A stretch of 64,000 nt of DNA, from assembly GCF_030269445.1 (NCBI RefSeq), contig NZ_BSTJ01000005.1:124001-188000 (forward strand). The letters run 5' to 3'. The position numbers were made by a program, and so were the translations under genes. The notes beneath the pieces are model-generated. The model was given only the letters and a program-made list of their open reading frames with translations, did no database searches and was not told where the DNA came from. Shown one piece after another: positions 8,977 through 16,680 of the stretch (position 1 is the first letter of the stretch; the number at the start of each line of letters is the position of its first letter). Source of the DNA: Actinoallomurus iriomotensis (GTDB lineage: Bacteria > Actinomycetota > Actinomycetes > Streptosporangiales > Streptosporangiaceae).

Positions 8977-9039
8977 GCGACCGGCGATGGCCGGCCGGCG
9001 GGGTGCCTCCCAGCCCGTCGGCCGGCCAGACCGCTTCGG

Positions 9040-10359
9040 TCATGACGGGAGTCTGCGTGGACTCCGGATGTCGGGGCGCTCGGCGTACAGGTCGGTGTAG
9101 AAGCCGCCGCCGACGGCGATGACGCCGTCCGTGACCGGTCCGTAGACGTAGTCCGCCTCGCCGGTGATCGGGCTGCGGCCGAGGACCCTGCCGGTCCGGC
9201 CGTCGAAGACGGCGAGTTCGCGGACGGCCGTGCCGTTCCTGCTGACCTCGGACACGACGTAGACCCGGCCGTCGGCCACGGCAAGGCTCTCGCCGAGCTG
9301 GGGGATGTGGCCGGATGGGCTGCGCCACAGCTCGGCGCCGGTGACGGGATCGTATCCGCAGATGGCCTCGTCCTTCTTGTCCATGCAGACGTTGAGCTGG
9401 AGCCCTCCGGCGAAGGCGACCGGCTGGTCCTTCCACCGCCGCTCGGCCATGACCCGGCCGGTCGCCGGGTCGAGAAGGCTGGTGGTGTCATCGTTCGCCA
9501 CGGCCAGCCGGCCGCCGACCAGCCCGAGGGTGTCGACCATGTCACTGGGGCGTGACGCCCCGGCGGACAGCTGTGAGACGCGCAGCACCCACCGTGTGGC
9601 GCCGGTCGCCGGGTCGAAGCCGACCACGGCGTTGTTCCGCGAGCCATAGTCGTTACAGGCGATGGCGAGGGTGCCCGGCACCACGGTCACATGGGAGAAG
9701 TCGCTGTCGTACGGACAGGTGCCGGGCCACTTCGTCGTCCAGCGGACCTTGCCGGTCGTACGGGAGATCCCGGCCATTCCGTCGCTGCCGATGAACGCCA
9801 GCGTCGCCGCCTCGGCGTCCGGCACGATGGAGCGGTCGTCTCCGATGCCGGGCATCTTCCGGGACCATCGGATCCGGCCCGAGCGGATGTCGACCCTCAC
9901 GAGCTCACCGCTCGTCGATTCGAGGAAGACATCGCCCGCCGAACGATCGACGCCGCCCACCGGCACCCCCTTGCCCTTCGGGTAGCGCCAGTAGACCCGG
10001 CCCGTGACGATGTCGACGGCCCGCACACCATCACGGGCGGGCATGATCGCGAGCCCGCCGTAGATCACCGTGGACCGGGGGACGGAGGCCACCGGTCGCG
10101 CCGAGCGCACGGGTGGCTGCGCCGCCACCGGCTGAGGGAACCGCCCGTACGGCCCCCGCATCCCGTCGGCGAACACCGCCCAGAGACGAGGCGCACCCCA
10201 GAACGCCAGGACGACCGCGATCAGAGCCGCCACGACCACGCCCAGTCGCCACCACGGCCCCCGCCTGACCGCCGGTTCGTCGACCGTCCACGACATGACG
10301 GTCTCCACGCGCGGCGTGGTGGAGGACGGGCGGGGCCGCGGTTCGCTGTCGTCGGTCAT
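9040..10359 (-). CDS. Membrane-anchored PQQ-like beta-propeller protein
   Basis: A 439-residue protein with a short Pro/Arg-rich cytoplasmic N-terminus, one transmembrane helix (about residues 40-60, GVVVAALIAVVLAFWGAPRL) and an external domain of repeated beta-blades. The blades carry the PQQ-dehydrogenase-like signature, for example DIVTGRVYWRYPKG, DIRSGRIRWSRKMPG, TTGKVRWTTKWPG, DPATGATRWVLRV and DPVTGAELWRSPSG. Such propellers are often protein-binding scaffolds rather than enzymes, and no PQQ ligands can be confirmed. It is transcribed alone. Function unknown; a surface sensor or adaptor is plausible. Confidence 0.85.
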   Translation of the reverse strand: MTDDSEPRPRPSSTTPRVETVMSWTVDEPAVRRGPWWRLGVVVAALIAVVLAFWGAPRLWAVFADGMRGPYGRFPQPVAAQPPVRSARPVASVPRSTVIYGGLAIMPARDGVRAVDIVTGRVYWRYPKGKGVPVGGVDRSAGDVFLESTSGELVRVDIRSGRIRWSRKMPGIGDDRSIVPDAEAATLAFIGSDGMAGISRTTGKVRWTTKWPGTCPYDSDFSHVTVVPGTLAIACNDYGSRNNAVVGFDPATGATRWVLRVSQLSAGASRPSDMVDTLGLVGGRLAVANDDTTSLLDPATGRVMAERRWKDQPVAFAGGLQLNVCMDKKDEAICGYDPVTGAELWRSPSGHIPQLGESLAVADGRVYVVSEVSRNGTAVRELAVFDGRTGRVLGRSPITGEADYVYGPVTDGVIAVGGGFYTDLYAERPDIRSPRRLPS

Positions 10360-10416
10360 CGGTGATCCAGTCTCAGTCGGCGGAAGTCAGGTTCAGGCCG
10401 GAAGGCCCCTGGACTT

Positions 10417-11175
10417 CTACCACGGCACCGGGCCGTCCTCGCTGAAGAAGCCGGCGGTCGGGCCGTCCGGGCCGAGGGTGGCCAGGCGTACCAGGACCGC
10501 GGCGCCCTCGGCGGGGGTGAGGTGGCCGGTGTGGTTGTTGGCGTCCGTGGCGACGTAGCCGGGCGCGACGGCGTTGACGAGGAATCCGTCCTTCCGCAGC
10601 TCATTGGCGTACTGCACGGTCAGGGCGGTCAGCGCCGTCTTGGAGGGCGTGTACGCGGCCGAGGGGAGCAGCGCCGTGAAGGGGCCGTCCGGGTCGCTGT
10701 TGATGGTCAGCGACGAGGCGTGGCTGCTGACGTTGACGATGCGCGGTGCCGCTGAGCGCCGCAGCAGCGGCAGCATGGCGTTGGTCACCGTGATCACCCC
10801 GAACACGTTGGTCTCGAACACCGTCCGCACCATGTCCAGGTCGACGGAGCTGGGGATCTGGTCGCGGGCGTCGGCGGGGTCGACCCGCCCGGAGCCGCTG
10901 ATGCCAGCGTTGTTGATCAGTACGTCGAGGTGGCCGAAGCGCTCCTCGACCAGTTCGGCGGCCGCCTGCACGGTGGCCGGGTCGGTGACGTCCAGGGTGA
11001 CCGCGTGCACGTCGCCGCCGGCCTCGCGCAGCGCCGCGGCGGCCTCCTCACCGCGCTGTGGATCTCTGGCGCCGATCAGCACCGTCATGCCCAGCGCGGC
11101 GAGTTGTTCGGCGGCCGCCCGGCCGATTCCCTTGTTCGCCCCGGTGACCAGCGCGACCTTCTGCTGTGCGCTCAT
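10417..11175 (-). CDS. SDR family oxidoreductase
   Basis: A 252-residue short-chain dehydrogenase/reductase close to carbonyl-reductase-like SDRs. It has the loop VTGANKGIGRAAAEQL, the NNAGIS motif, the catalytic Ser in VNVSSHASS, the Y-x3-K pair in YTPSKTALT, and the tail APGYVATDANNHTGHLTPAEGA with GPTAGFFSEDGPVPW. That C-terminus is typical of NADPH carbonyl reductases. The start ATG lies behind a GAGCGGGA ribosome site. It follows the sigma-factor gene on the same strand but a strong terminator separates them. Confidence 0.9.
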   Translation of the reverse strand: MSAQQKVALVTGANKGIGRAAAEQLAALGMTVLIGARDPQRGEEAAAALREAGGDVHAVTLDVTDPATVQAAAELVEERFGHLDVLINNAGISGSGRVDPADARDQIPSSVDLDMVRTVFETNVFGVITVTNAMLPLLRRSAAPRIVNVSSHASSLTINSDPDGPFTALLPSAAYTPSKTALTALTVQYANELRKDGFLVNAVAPGYVATDANNHTGHLTPAEGAAVLVRLATLGPDGPTAGFFSEDGPVPW

Positions 11176-11273
11176 ATCCCGCTCCTCGTCATGGGAGGGT
11201 GCGTTCTGCTCGGCACCCGTCTTCGCAAACGGAGACGAGGCAGCGCGCCGCTCTGTGACATCCGGCGAAAAGA

Positions 11274-11302
11274 AAGGACCCCGCCGGTCGGGCGGGGTCC
11301 TT
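11274..11302 (-). terminator. Rho-independent terminator of the sigma-factor gene
   Basis: A perfect 12-bp stem (11,274-11,285 with 11,291-11,302) closes a five-base loop, 14 bases after the stop of the principal sigma-factor gene. On the reverse strand the stem is followed by a T-rich run (TTTCTTTTC). The position and polarity fit termination of that gene before the SDR downstream. Confidence 0.85.
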
Positions 11303-11315
11303 GACGGTGCGGTGC

Positions 11316-12737
11316 TCAGCTGGCGAAGTCGAGCAGCGGCCGGGCGTTGCTCGGGTGCCGCAGCTTCGACAGCGACTCCTTCTCCAGCTGACGGATCCGC
11401 TCGCGGGTCAGGCCGAGGTGCTTGCCGATCTCGTCCAGCGTGCGCGGCGTTCCGTCGTACAGGCCGAAGCGCATCGCCATGATCTTCTCCTCGCGGGCCG
11501 ACAGCACGCCGAGGGCGCGCCGCAGCTGGTCGGCCATGAGCTGGCGGTCGACCAGTTCGGAGGCCTCGGGAGTGTCGGTGTCCTCGATGAGGTCGCCGAT
11601 GCGGGTCTCGCCGTCCTCGCCGATCGTGGAGTCCAGGCTGATCGGCTGGCGGCTGGTGCGGAGCAGCTCCTGGACCTGGGCGGGGCTCTTGTCGAGCTCC
11701 ACGGCCAGCTCCTCCGGAGTGGGCTCGCGGCCGAGACGCTGGTGCATCTCGCGCTCGACCCGGCTCAGCTTGCTCAGCATCTCCAGGACGTGCACGGGCA
11801 GCCGGATCGTACGGGCCGAGTCGGCGAAGCCGCGCTGGATGGCCTGCCGGATCCACCACATGGCGTACGTGGAGAACTTGTAGCCCTTGGTGTAGTCGAA
11901 CTTCTCGACGGCGCGGATCAGGCCGAGGTTGCCCTCCTGCACGACGTCGAGCAGCGACAGGCCGCGGTCGGCGTACTTCTTGGCGACCGACACCACGAGC
12001 CGCAGGTTGGCCTCCAGCATGTGGGCCTTGGCCCGCTGGCCGTCCTCGGCGACGAGCCGCAGCTCTTCGCGGGCCCGTGCGGACAGCTTGGCGCCGCTCT
12101 CCAGCTTGTGCTCGGCGTAGAGCCCGGCCTCGATGCGCTTGGCGAGGTCGACCTCCTGGGCGGCGGTCAGCAGCTGCCGGCGGCCGATCGCCTTGAGGTA
12201 GGTGTGCACCGAGTCGCCCATGACCGAGGACTGGTCGTCCAGGTCGGTCGGGGCGTCCACCTCGAAGTCGTCCGTCTCGGCGGTGGTGACCGGCGTCTCG
12301 ACGGGAGCGTCGGCGGCCAGGACCTCCTCGGCCGGGCCGTGCTCCTGCTCGACGGGCTCGGTGACCTCGGTGTTCTTGGCCTTGGCCGAGCGGGCGGTCC
12401 GGGTCGTCTTGGTCCGGGTCGCCTTCGCCTTCGGCTTCGCCGTGGCGCGGGCGGGCTTGGCCGGCGGGGCCTTCTTGACAGCGCCCGTACCCTTTTTCTT
12501 GGTGGACGAAGTCTTCGGCTCACCGGCGGCCTTGTCCTGACTGGCCAGTCGCACTCCGGCGTCGGTCAGCTCACGGATGATGGAACGGCCCTGCGCGGGG
12601 GTGATACCGGCTTCCTGAAAGGCGTTCCGCACCTCGTCAAGCGAGAGGTGCCCCTGAGAACGGCCACGGTCGAGAAGCTCCTCGAGAGGCGTCGTGGTCG
12701 GCGCTGCGTGCGCGGCGGTAGCAGCGGTTCGCGGCAT
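11316..12737 (-). CDS. rpoD: Principal RNA polymerase sigma factor (RpoD/HrdB/SigA type)
   Basis: A 473-residue group-1 sigma-70 factor that directs RNA polymerase to housekeeping promoters. The first 190 residues hold region 1.1-like sequence (HLSLDEVRNAFQEAGIT) and the Lys/Ala/Thr/Pro-rich linker typical of actinomycete HrdB. Then come region 1.2 (DSVHTYLKAIGRRQLLTA), region 2 with EANLRLVVSVAKKYADRG and YAMWWIRQAIQRG, region 3 (RLGREPTPEELAVELD) and region 4 with LTRERIRQLEKESLSKLRHP. The ATG at 12,737 is preceded by a strong GGGAGGGAGGTG site, which rules out the longer upstream frame. A sigma-R-like promoter lies upstream and a hairpin terminator downstream. Confidence 0.95.
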   Translation of the reverse strand: MPRTAATAAHAAPTTTPLEELLDRGRSQGHLSLDEVRNAFQEAGITPAQGRSIIRELTDAGVRLASQDKAAGEPKTSSTKKKGTGAVKKAPPAKPARATAKPKAKATRTKTTRTARSAKAKNTEVTEPVEQEHGPAEEVLAADAPVETPVTTAETDDFEVDAPTDLDDQSSVMGDSVHTYLKAIGRRQLLTAAQEVDLAKRIEAGLYAEHKLESGAKLSARAREELRLVAEDGQRAKAHMLEANLRLVVSVAKKYADRGLSLLDVVQEGNLGLIRAVEKFDYTKGYKFSTYAMWWIRQAIQRGFADSARTIRLPVHVLEMLSKLSRVEREMHQRLGREPTPEELAVELDKSPAQVQELLRTSRQPISLDSTIGEDGETRIGDLIEDTDTPEASELVDRQLMADQLRRALGVLSAREEKIMAMRFGLYDGTPRTLDEIGKHLGLTRERIRQLEKESLSKLRHPSNARPLLDFAS

Positions 12738-12813
12738 GAGGACACCTCCCTCCCTTCGTACGTATCTTGGCGGCATGGGACGTGCGTCTCTGGCATATGC
12801 GCGCACTATCCGA

Positions 12814-12841
12814 AACGCGCAGTTGTGTCTGGGTTGTTCCC
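12814..12841 (-). promoter_or_regulatory. Candidate sigma-R (disulfide stress) promoter of the sigma-factor gene
   Basis: On the reverse strand GGGAAC (12,841-12,836) and GTT (12,816-12,814) are separated by 19 bases. This fits the GGAAT-N18/19-GTT pattern of sigma-R promoters in actinomycetes with one base different. It would start transcription about 70 bases before the ATG. In Streptomyces, hrdB is known to have a sigma-R-driven promoter, so the location is expected. The rest of 12,738-13,047 shows no gene. Confidence 0.55.
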
Positions 12842-13047
12842 GCAGGGCGGAAACTTTCACCTGCCCGGGGTGGGCTCCACCGTAAAGCCTGACGCTCGCG
12901 GGCGTCGTCTCCGCGGCCGTTCGGGCCGGTCGGACCACGGTACGCCCCTTCCGAGGCGGACTCCAGCCGCACTGGTCACGCCGATCCGGCGGCCGCTCCG
13001 TGTGACAAGTAACACTATGGGACGCGGCGGCCCCGGGAGCCCCATGG

Positions 13048-13440
13048 TCAGCCGCGCGCCTGGATCGTCGTGGCCCTCAGCGTGCAGGTGGCGACCCTCA
13101 GGCGGGTCGAGCAGGTCCAGCGGTCGATCACGGCCAGACCGGCGCTGCCCTCGGCCGGAGTGGTGGGGTCGTAGTACTTACGGAACACCCGCAGCGCCGT
13201 GACGCAGGTCGTGCGTCCCTTCACGACGACGACCCGGGCCGGATACCCGCCGAGCGCGTCGACCCTGCCGCAGACGGCGCCGGCGAGGGCCGGGCGCGGC
13301 GGGCCGGTCGGCGTCCGGGCCGGTTTGGGGATCACCAGCGGAGGGCCGGAGGGCTGCTGTCGCTTTCCGGAGTGTCCTCCGGTCGAGCATCCGGCGAGCG
13401 CGACAAGCGCCACCAGAGCGAGTACGCGGGGTACGACCAC
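13048..13440 (-). CDS. Small secreted lipoprotein of unknown function
   Basis: A 130-residue protein with a lipoprotein signal: a short hydrophobic helix (VLALVALVALAGC) whose LAGC lipobox gives Cys at about residue 18. The mature part starts Ser/Gly/Pro-rich and then has paired cysteines (GAVCGRVDALGG, KGRTTCVTALRVFRKYY, DRWTCSTRLRVATCTL), suggesting a small disulfide-bonded domain outside the membrane. The GTG start lies 14 bases after the menE stop, whose TGA sits inside the ribosome site, so it is probably translated from the menE message. No named family recognised. Confidence 0.8.
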   Translation of the reverse strand: MVVPRVLALVALVALAGCSTGGHSGKRQQPSGPPLVIPKPARTPTGPPRPALAGAVCGRVDALGGYPARVVVVKGRTTCVTALRVFRKYYDPTTPAEGSAGLAVIDRWTCSTRLRVATCTLRATTIQARG

Positions 13441-13454
13441 GGGCAGCGATTCTC

Positions 13455-14585
13455 TCAGAGCGGGCGGCGCAGGCGTACCCGATCCGGCTTCCCCGACGCC
13501 AGCAGCGGAATCTCGGGGACCAGCTCGACGGCGCGCGGCGCGGCGTGCGCGGGCAGGGTCGCACGGACGTGGTCGCGCAGCTGCTCCAGGGTGGCGGATC
13601 CGACGACGACGGCGGTGACCCGCTCGCCCCATTCGGGGTCGGGCCGGCCGACCACGACGACGTCCTCGACGCCGGGGTGGGTGCGCAGGAGGTGCTCGAC
13701 CTCGCCGGCGACGACCTTCTCGCCGCCGGTGATGATGACGTCGTCGGCGCGGCCGCGTACGCGCAGCTCCCCGTTCTCGATCACACCGAGGTCGCTGGTG
13801 ACGAACCAGTCCCCGTCCAGGACCGCGGCGGTCAGGTCGGGCCGCAGCCGGTAGCCGTCGAACAGGACCGGGCCGGCGAGGCGGATCCGCCCGTCGTCGC
13901 CGACGGCCGCCGAGACGCCGTCGAGCGGCACGCCGTCGTAGACGCAGCCGCCGCAGGTCTCGCTCATGCCGTAGGTGGTCAGGACCCGGCCGCCGGCCGC
14001 GCGGGCGGCCGCCAGGAGATCGGGGGGAGTGGCGGCCCCGCCGAGCAGGATCGAGGAGAACACCGACAGGTCGTGGTCGAGCATGCGGCGCAGCTGGGTC
14101 GGCACCACCGAGATGTGCTGGGCACCGCTGGCCACCGCGTCGGCGGGGGAGAACCGCTCGTGCACGATCGGGGTGGTGCCCGTGACGATGGAGCGGGTCA
14201 GCACCTGGACGCCGGCGATGTGGTCGGTGGGCAGGCAGCACAGCCAGCGGTCGCCGGGGGCGGCGCCGATCCGGTCGAGCGTCGCGGTGGCCGAGCGGGT
14301 CATCGCCTCGGCGGACAGCTCGACGATCTTGGGTCGGCCGGTGGAGCCGGAGGTCGCGATGAGGACGGCCGCGTCGGTGGGCTGCCCGCCGTCGCGGCCC
14401 GCGATGCCGTCGGGGGTCTCGACCGCGGCGGGGGAGAGCGCGTCCAGGATCGAGCGCAGCGCGGGGTCGGGCAGCGCGGGGGAGAGGGGACAGATCGCGG
14501 GGCCGCTGCCGTCGAGGGCGGCTTCGAGCCGCTGGGCGATGGCGGGTCCCGGCGGGAGGATCACGGCGTGGAGGGGTCGGCTCAT
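13455..14585 (-). CDS. menE: o-Succinylbenzoate-CoA ligase
   Basis: A 376-residue acyl-CoA synthetase of the ANL superfamily, the length usual for actinomycete MenE. It activates o-succinylbenzoate to its CoA thioester for menaquinone synthesis. The ATP loop ATSGSTGRPKIVELS is at about residues 88-102; TYGMSETCGG and the hinge/lid region (GWF-like DGDWFVTSDLG, RADDVIITGGEKV, and the C-terminal catalytic Lys in LLASGKPDRVRL) follow. It is divergent from menB, with 179 bases between them that must contain both promoters. The ATG at 14,585 starts the conserved part. Confidence 0.92.
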   Translation of the reverse strand: MSRPLHAVILPPGPAIAQRLEAALDGSGPAICPLSPALPDPALRSILDALSPAAVETPDGIAGRDGGQPTDAAVLIATSGSTGRPKIVELSAEAMTRSATATLDRIGAAPGDRWLCCLPTDHIAGVQVLTRSIVTGTTPIVHERFSPADAVASGAQHISVVPTQLRRMLDHDLSVFSSILLGGAATPPDLLAAARAAGGRVLTTYGMSETCGGCVYDGVPLDGVSAAVGDDGRIRLAGPVLFDGYRLRPDLTAAVLDGDWFVTSDLGVIENGELRVRGRADDVIITGGEKVVAGEVEHLLRTHPGVEDVVVVGRPDPEWGERVTAVVVGSATLEQLRDHVRATLPAHAAPRAVELVPEIPLLASGKPDRVRLRRPL

Positions 14586-14764
14586 GGCGCCGTTCAGGCT
14601 ATCGAGCGCCGCCGCTCCGGGCACGCCGGGGACGCATGAAACTTACTATGTAAAGGCGCCGGGCTTGAAAATCCTCCTTTTCGAACGAACACCAGACCCC
14701 GATCCACGACACAGGCGGCGGACCGCTTGAATGGCAGGGCGCCGATCGCCACGAAAGGACACGC

Positions 14765-15664
14765 ATGGTCTCCGAGCTGTTCGACCCGGACGCCTGGAAG
14801 GCGGTGGAGGGCTTCGACCTCACCGACATCACCTACCACCGGGCCGTCGATCACGGCACCGTACGGATCGCGTTCAACCGGCCCGAGGTGCGCAACGCGT
14901 TCCGTCCTCACACCGTGGACGAGCTGTACCGCACGCTGGATCACGCGCGGATGTCCAGCGACGTCGGGTGCGTGCTGCTCACGGGCAACGGCCCGTCGCC
15001 GAAGGACGGCGGGTGGGCGTTCTGTTCGGGCGGTGACCAGCGGATCCGTGGCCGGGACGGCTACCGGTACGCCGAGGGGGAGACGGCCGAGACGATCGAT
15101 CCGGCGCGGTCGGGGCGGCTGCACATCCTTGAGGTGCAGCGGCTGATCCGGTTCATGCCCAAGGTCGTCGTCTGCGTGGTGCCGGGCTGGGCCGCCGGCG
15201 GCGGGCACAGCCTGCACGTGGTGGCCGACCTGACACTGGCGAGCCGGGAGCACGCGCGGTTCAAGCAGACCGACGCGGACGTGGCGAGCTTCGACGGCGG
15301 CTTCGGGTCGGCGTACCTGGCGCGGCAGGTGGGCCAGAAGTTCGCCCGGGAGATCTTCTTCCTGGGCGAGACCTATGACGCCGAGGCGGCGCACCGCATG
15401 GGCATGGTCAACGCCGTGGTGCCGCACGCGGAGCTGGAGCGGACGGCGCTGGAGTGGGCCCGCAAGATCAACGGCAAGAGCCCGACGGCGCAGCGGATGC
15501 TGAAGTTCGCCTTCAACATGATCGACGACGGGCTGGTGGGACAGCAGGTCTTCGCCGGTGAGGCGACCCGCCTGGCGTACATGACGGACGAGGCCGCCGA
15601 GGGCCGCGACGCCTTCCTCGGCAAGCGTGAGCCCGACTGGTCTCGTTTCCCCTGGTACTACTGA
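14765..15664 (+). CDS. menB: 1,4-Dihydroxy-2-naphthoyl-CoA synthase
   Basis: A 299-residue crotonase-fold enzyme that closes the second ring in menaquinone synthesis, converting o-succinylbenzoyl-CoA to 1,4-dihydroxy-2-naphthoyl-CoA. Diagnostic pieces are FNRPEVRNAFRP, the oxyanion-hole stretch FCSGGDQRIRG, WAAGGGHSLHVVADLT, and the family-specific TDADVASFDGGFGSAYLA with its catalytic Asp and Tyr neighbourhood, ending SRFPWYY. The start ATG has GAAAGGA upstream. It heads a unit with menC and menD on the same strand (77-base gap, then a 4-base overlap). Confidence 0.95.
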   Translation: MVSELFDPDAWKAVEGFDLTDITYHRAVDHGTVRIAFNRPEVRNAFRPHTVDELYRTLDHARMSSDVGCVLLTGNGPSPKDGGWAFCSGGDQRIRGRDGYRYAEGETAETIDPARSGRLHILEVQRLIRFMPKVVVCVVPGWAAGGGHSLHVVADLTLASREHARFKQTDADVASFDGGFGSAYLARQVGQKFAREIFFLGETYDAEAAHRMGMVNAVVPHAELERTALEWARKINGKSPTAQRMLKFAFNMIDDGLVGQQVFAGEATRLAYMTDEAAEGRDAFLGKREPDWSRFPWYY

Positions 15665-15741
15665 CCTCCGATGTACGTGCCGGGGACGAGCGGTCGTAGG
15701 GTTGGGCGAACGCGAGAGTGACAGGATGAGGGGTCGGGCCA

Positions 15742-16680
15742 TTGCGGGTGTTCGCCATCCCGATGCGCACGCGGTTCCGCGGCGTGACGCGAAGAGAAGG
15801 GGCGCTCGTGCGCGGCCGGGCGGGATGGGGAGAGTTCTCCCCGTTTCCGGAGTACCGTCCGGCGGAGTGCGCCCGCTGGCTGGCGGCGGCGTACGAGGCG
15901 GCCGATGAGGGCTGGCCCGAGCCTCGGCGCACGCGGATCCCGGTCAACGTGACGGTGCCGGCGGTCGGCCCGGAGGCCGCGCACGCGATCGTCCGCTCCT
16001 CCGGGTGCCGTACGGCCAAGGTGAAGGTGGCCGAGCCCGGGCAGGACGAGCGTGAGGACATCGCGCGGGTCGAGGCGGTGCGTGACGCGCTCGGGCCCGG
16101 CGGCCGGGTGCGGGTGGACGCCAACGGCGCGTGGGATCCCGACACGGCTGTTCGCATGCTGCGGGCGCTGGGTGAGCTGGAGTACGCCGAGCAGCCGTGC
16201 GCGACCCTGGAGGAGCTGGCGGCCGTACGGGCGCGGGTGGACACGCCGGTGGCGGCGGATGAGTCGATCCGCCGGGCCGAGGACCCGTTGCGGGTCCGCG
16301 CGGCGGACGCCGCGGACATCGTGGTGTTGAAGGTGCAGCCGCTGGGCGGGGTACGGGCCGCGCTGGCCGTGGCCGAGGCGTGCGGCCTGCCGGTGGTGGT
16401 CTCCAGCGCGGTGGAGACGTCGGTGGGGCTCGCGGCGGGTCTGGCGCTGGCGGCGGCGCTGCCGGAGCTGCCGTACGCCTGCGGATTGGGCACCCTGTCG
16501 CTGCTGGAGGGCGACGTCGTCGCCGATCCACTGGCGGCGGTGGACGGCGTGATCGAGGTGCGGCGGCCGCGGGTCGATGAAGAGATGCTGGCGCGGTACG
16601 AGATCGACGGTGACGGCTGGCGGCGGCGCGCGGACGAGGCGCGTGCGGTGCTCGACGAGCGGCGGGGAGCGGCACTGTGA
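15742..16680 (+). CDS. menC: o-Succinylbenzoate synthase
   Basis: A 312-residue enolase-superfamily dehydratase giving o-succinylbenzoate from SHCHC. The metal- and acid/base residues are present in order: Lys pair in AKVKVAEPG, Asp in RVDANGAWD, Glu in YAEQPC, Asp in VAADESIRRA and Lys in VVLKVQPLGG. The start is a TTG at 15,742 and the conserved RVFAIPMRTRFRGV begins directly after it. The gene ends inside the start of menD, so the two are translationally coupled. Confidence 0.92.
   Translation: MRVFAIPMRTRFRGVTRREGALVRGRAGWGEFSPFPEYRPAECARWLAAAYEAADEGWPEPRRTRIPVNVTVPAVGPEAAHAIVRSSGCRTAKVKVAEPGQDEREDIARVEAVRDALGPGGRVRVDANGAWDPDTAVRMLRALGELEYAEQPCATLEELAAVRARVDTPVAADESIRRAEDPLRVRAADAADIVVLKVQPLGGVRAALAVAEACGLPVVVSSAVETSVGLAAGLALAAALPELPYACGLGTLSLLEGDVVADPLAAVDGVIEVRRPRVDEEMLARYEIDGDGWRRRADEARAVLDERRGAAL

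Noticed and set aside
11301-13202. A 633-codon plus-strand frame opposite the sigma-factor gene
   Set aside because: It is a shadow of the sigma factor, whose conserved regions are unmistakable on the other strand.
14586-14764. Specific promoters between menE and menB
   Set aside because: Several TTGAAA- and TACTAT-like words exist, but none gives a well-spaced pair that I would defend.
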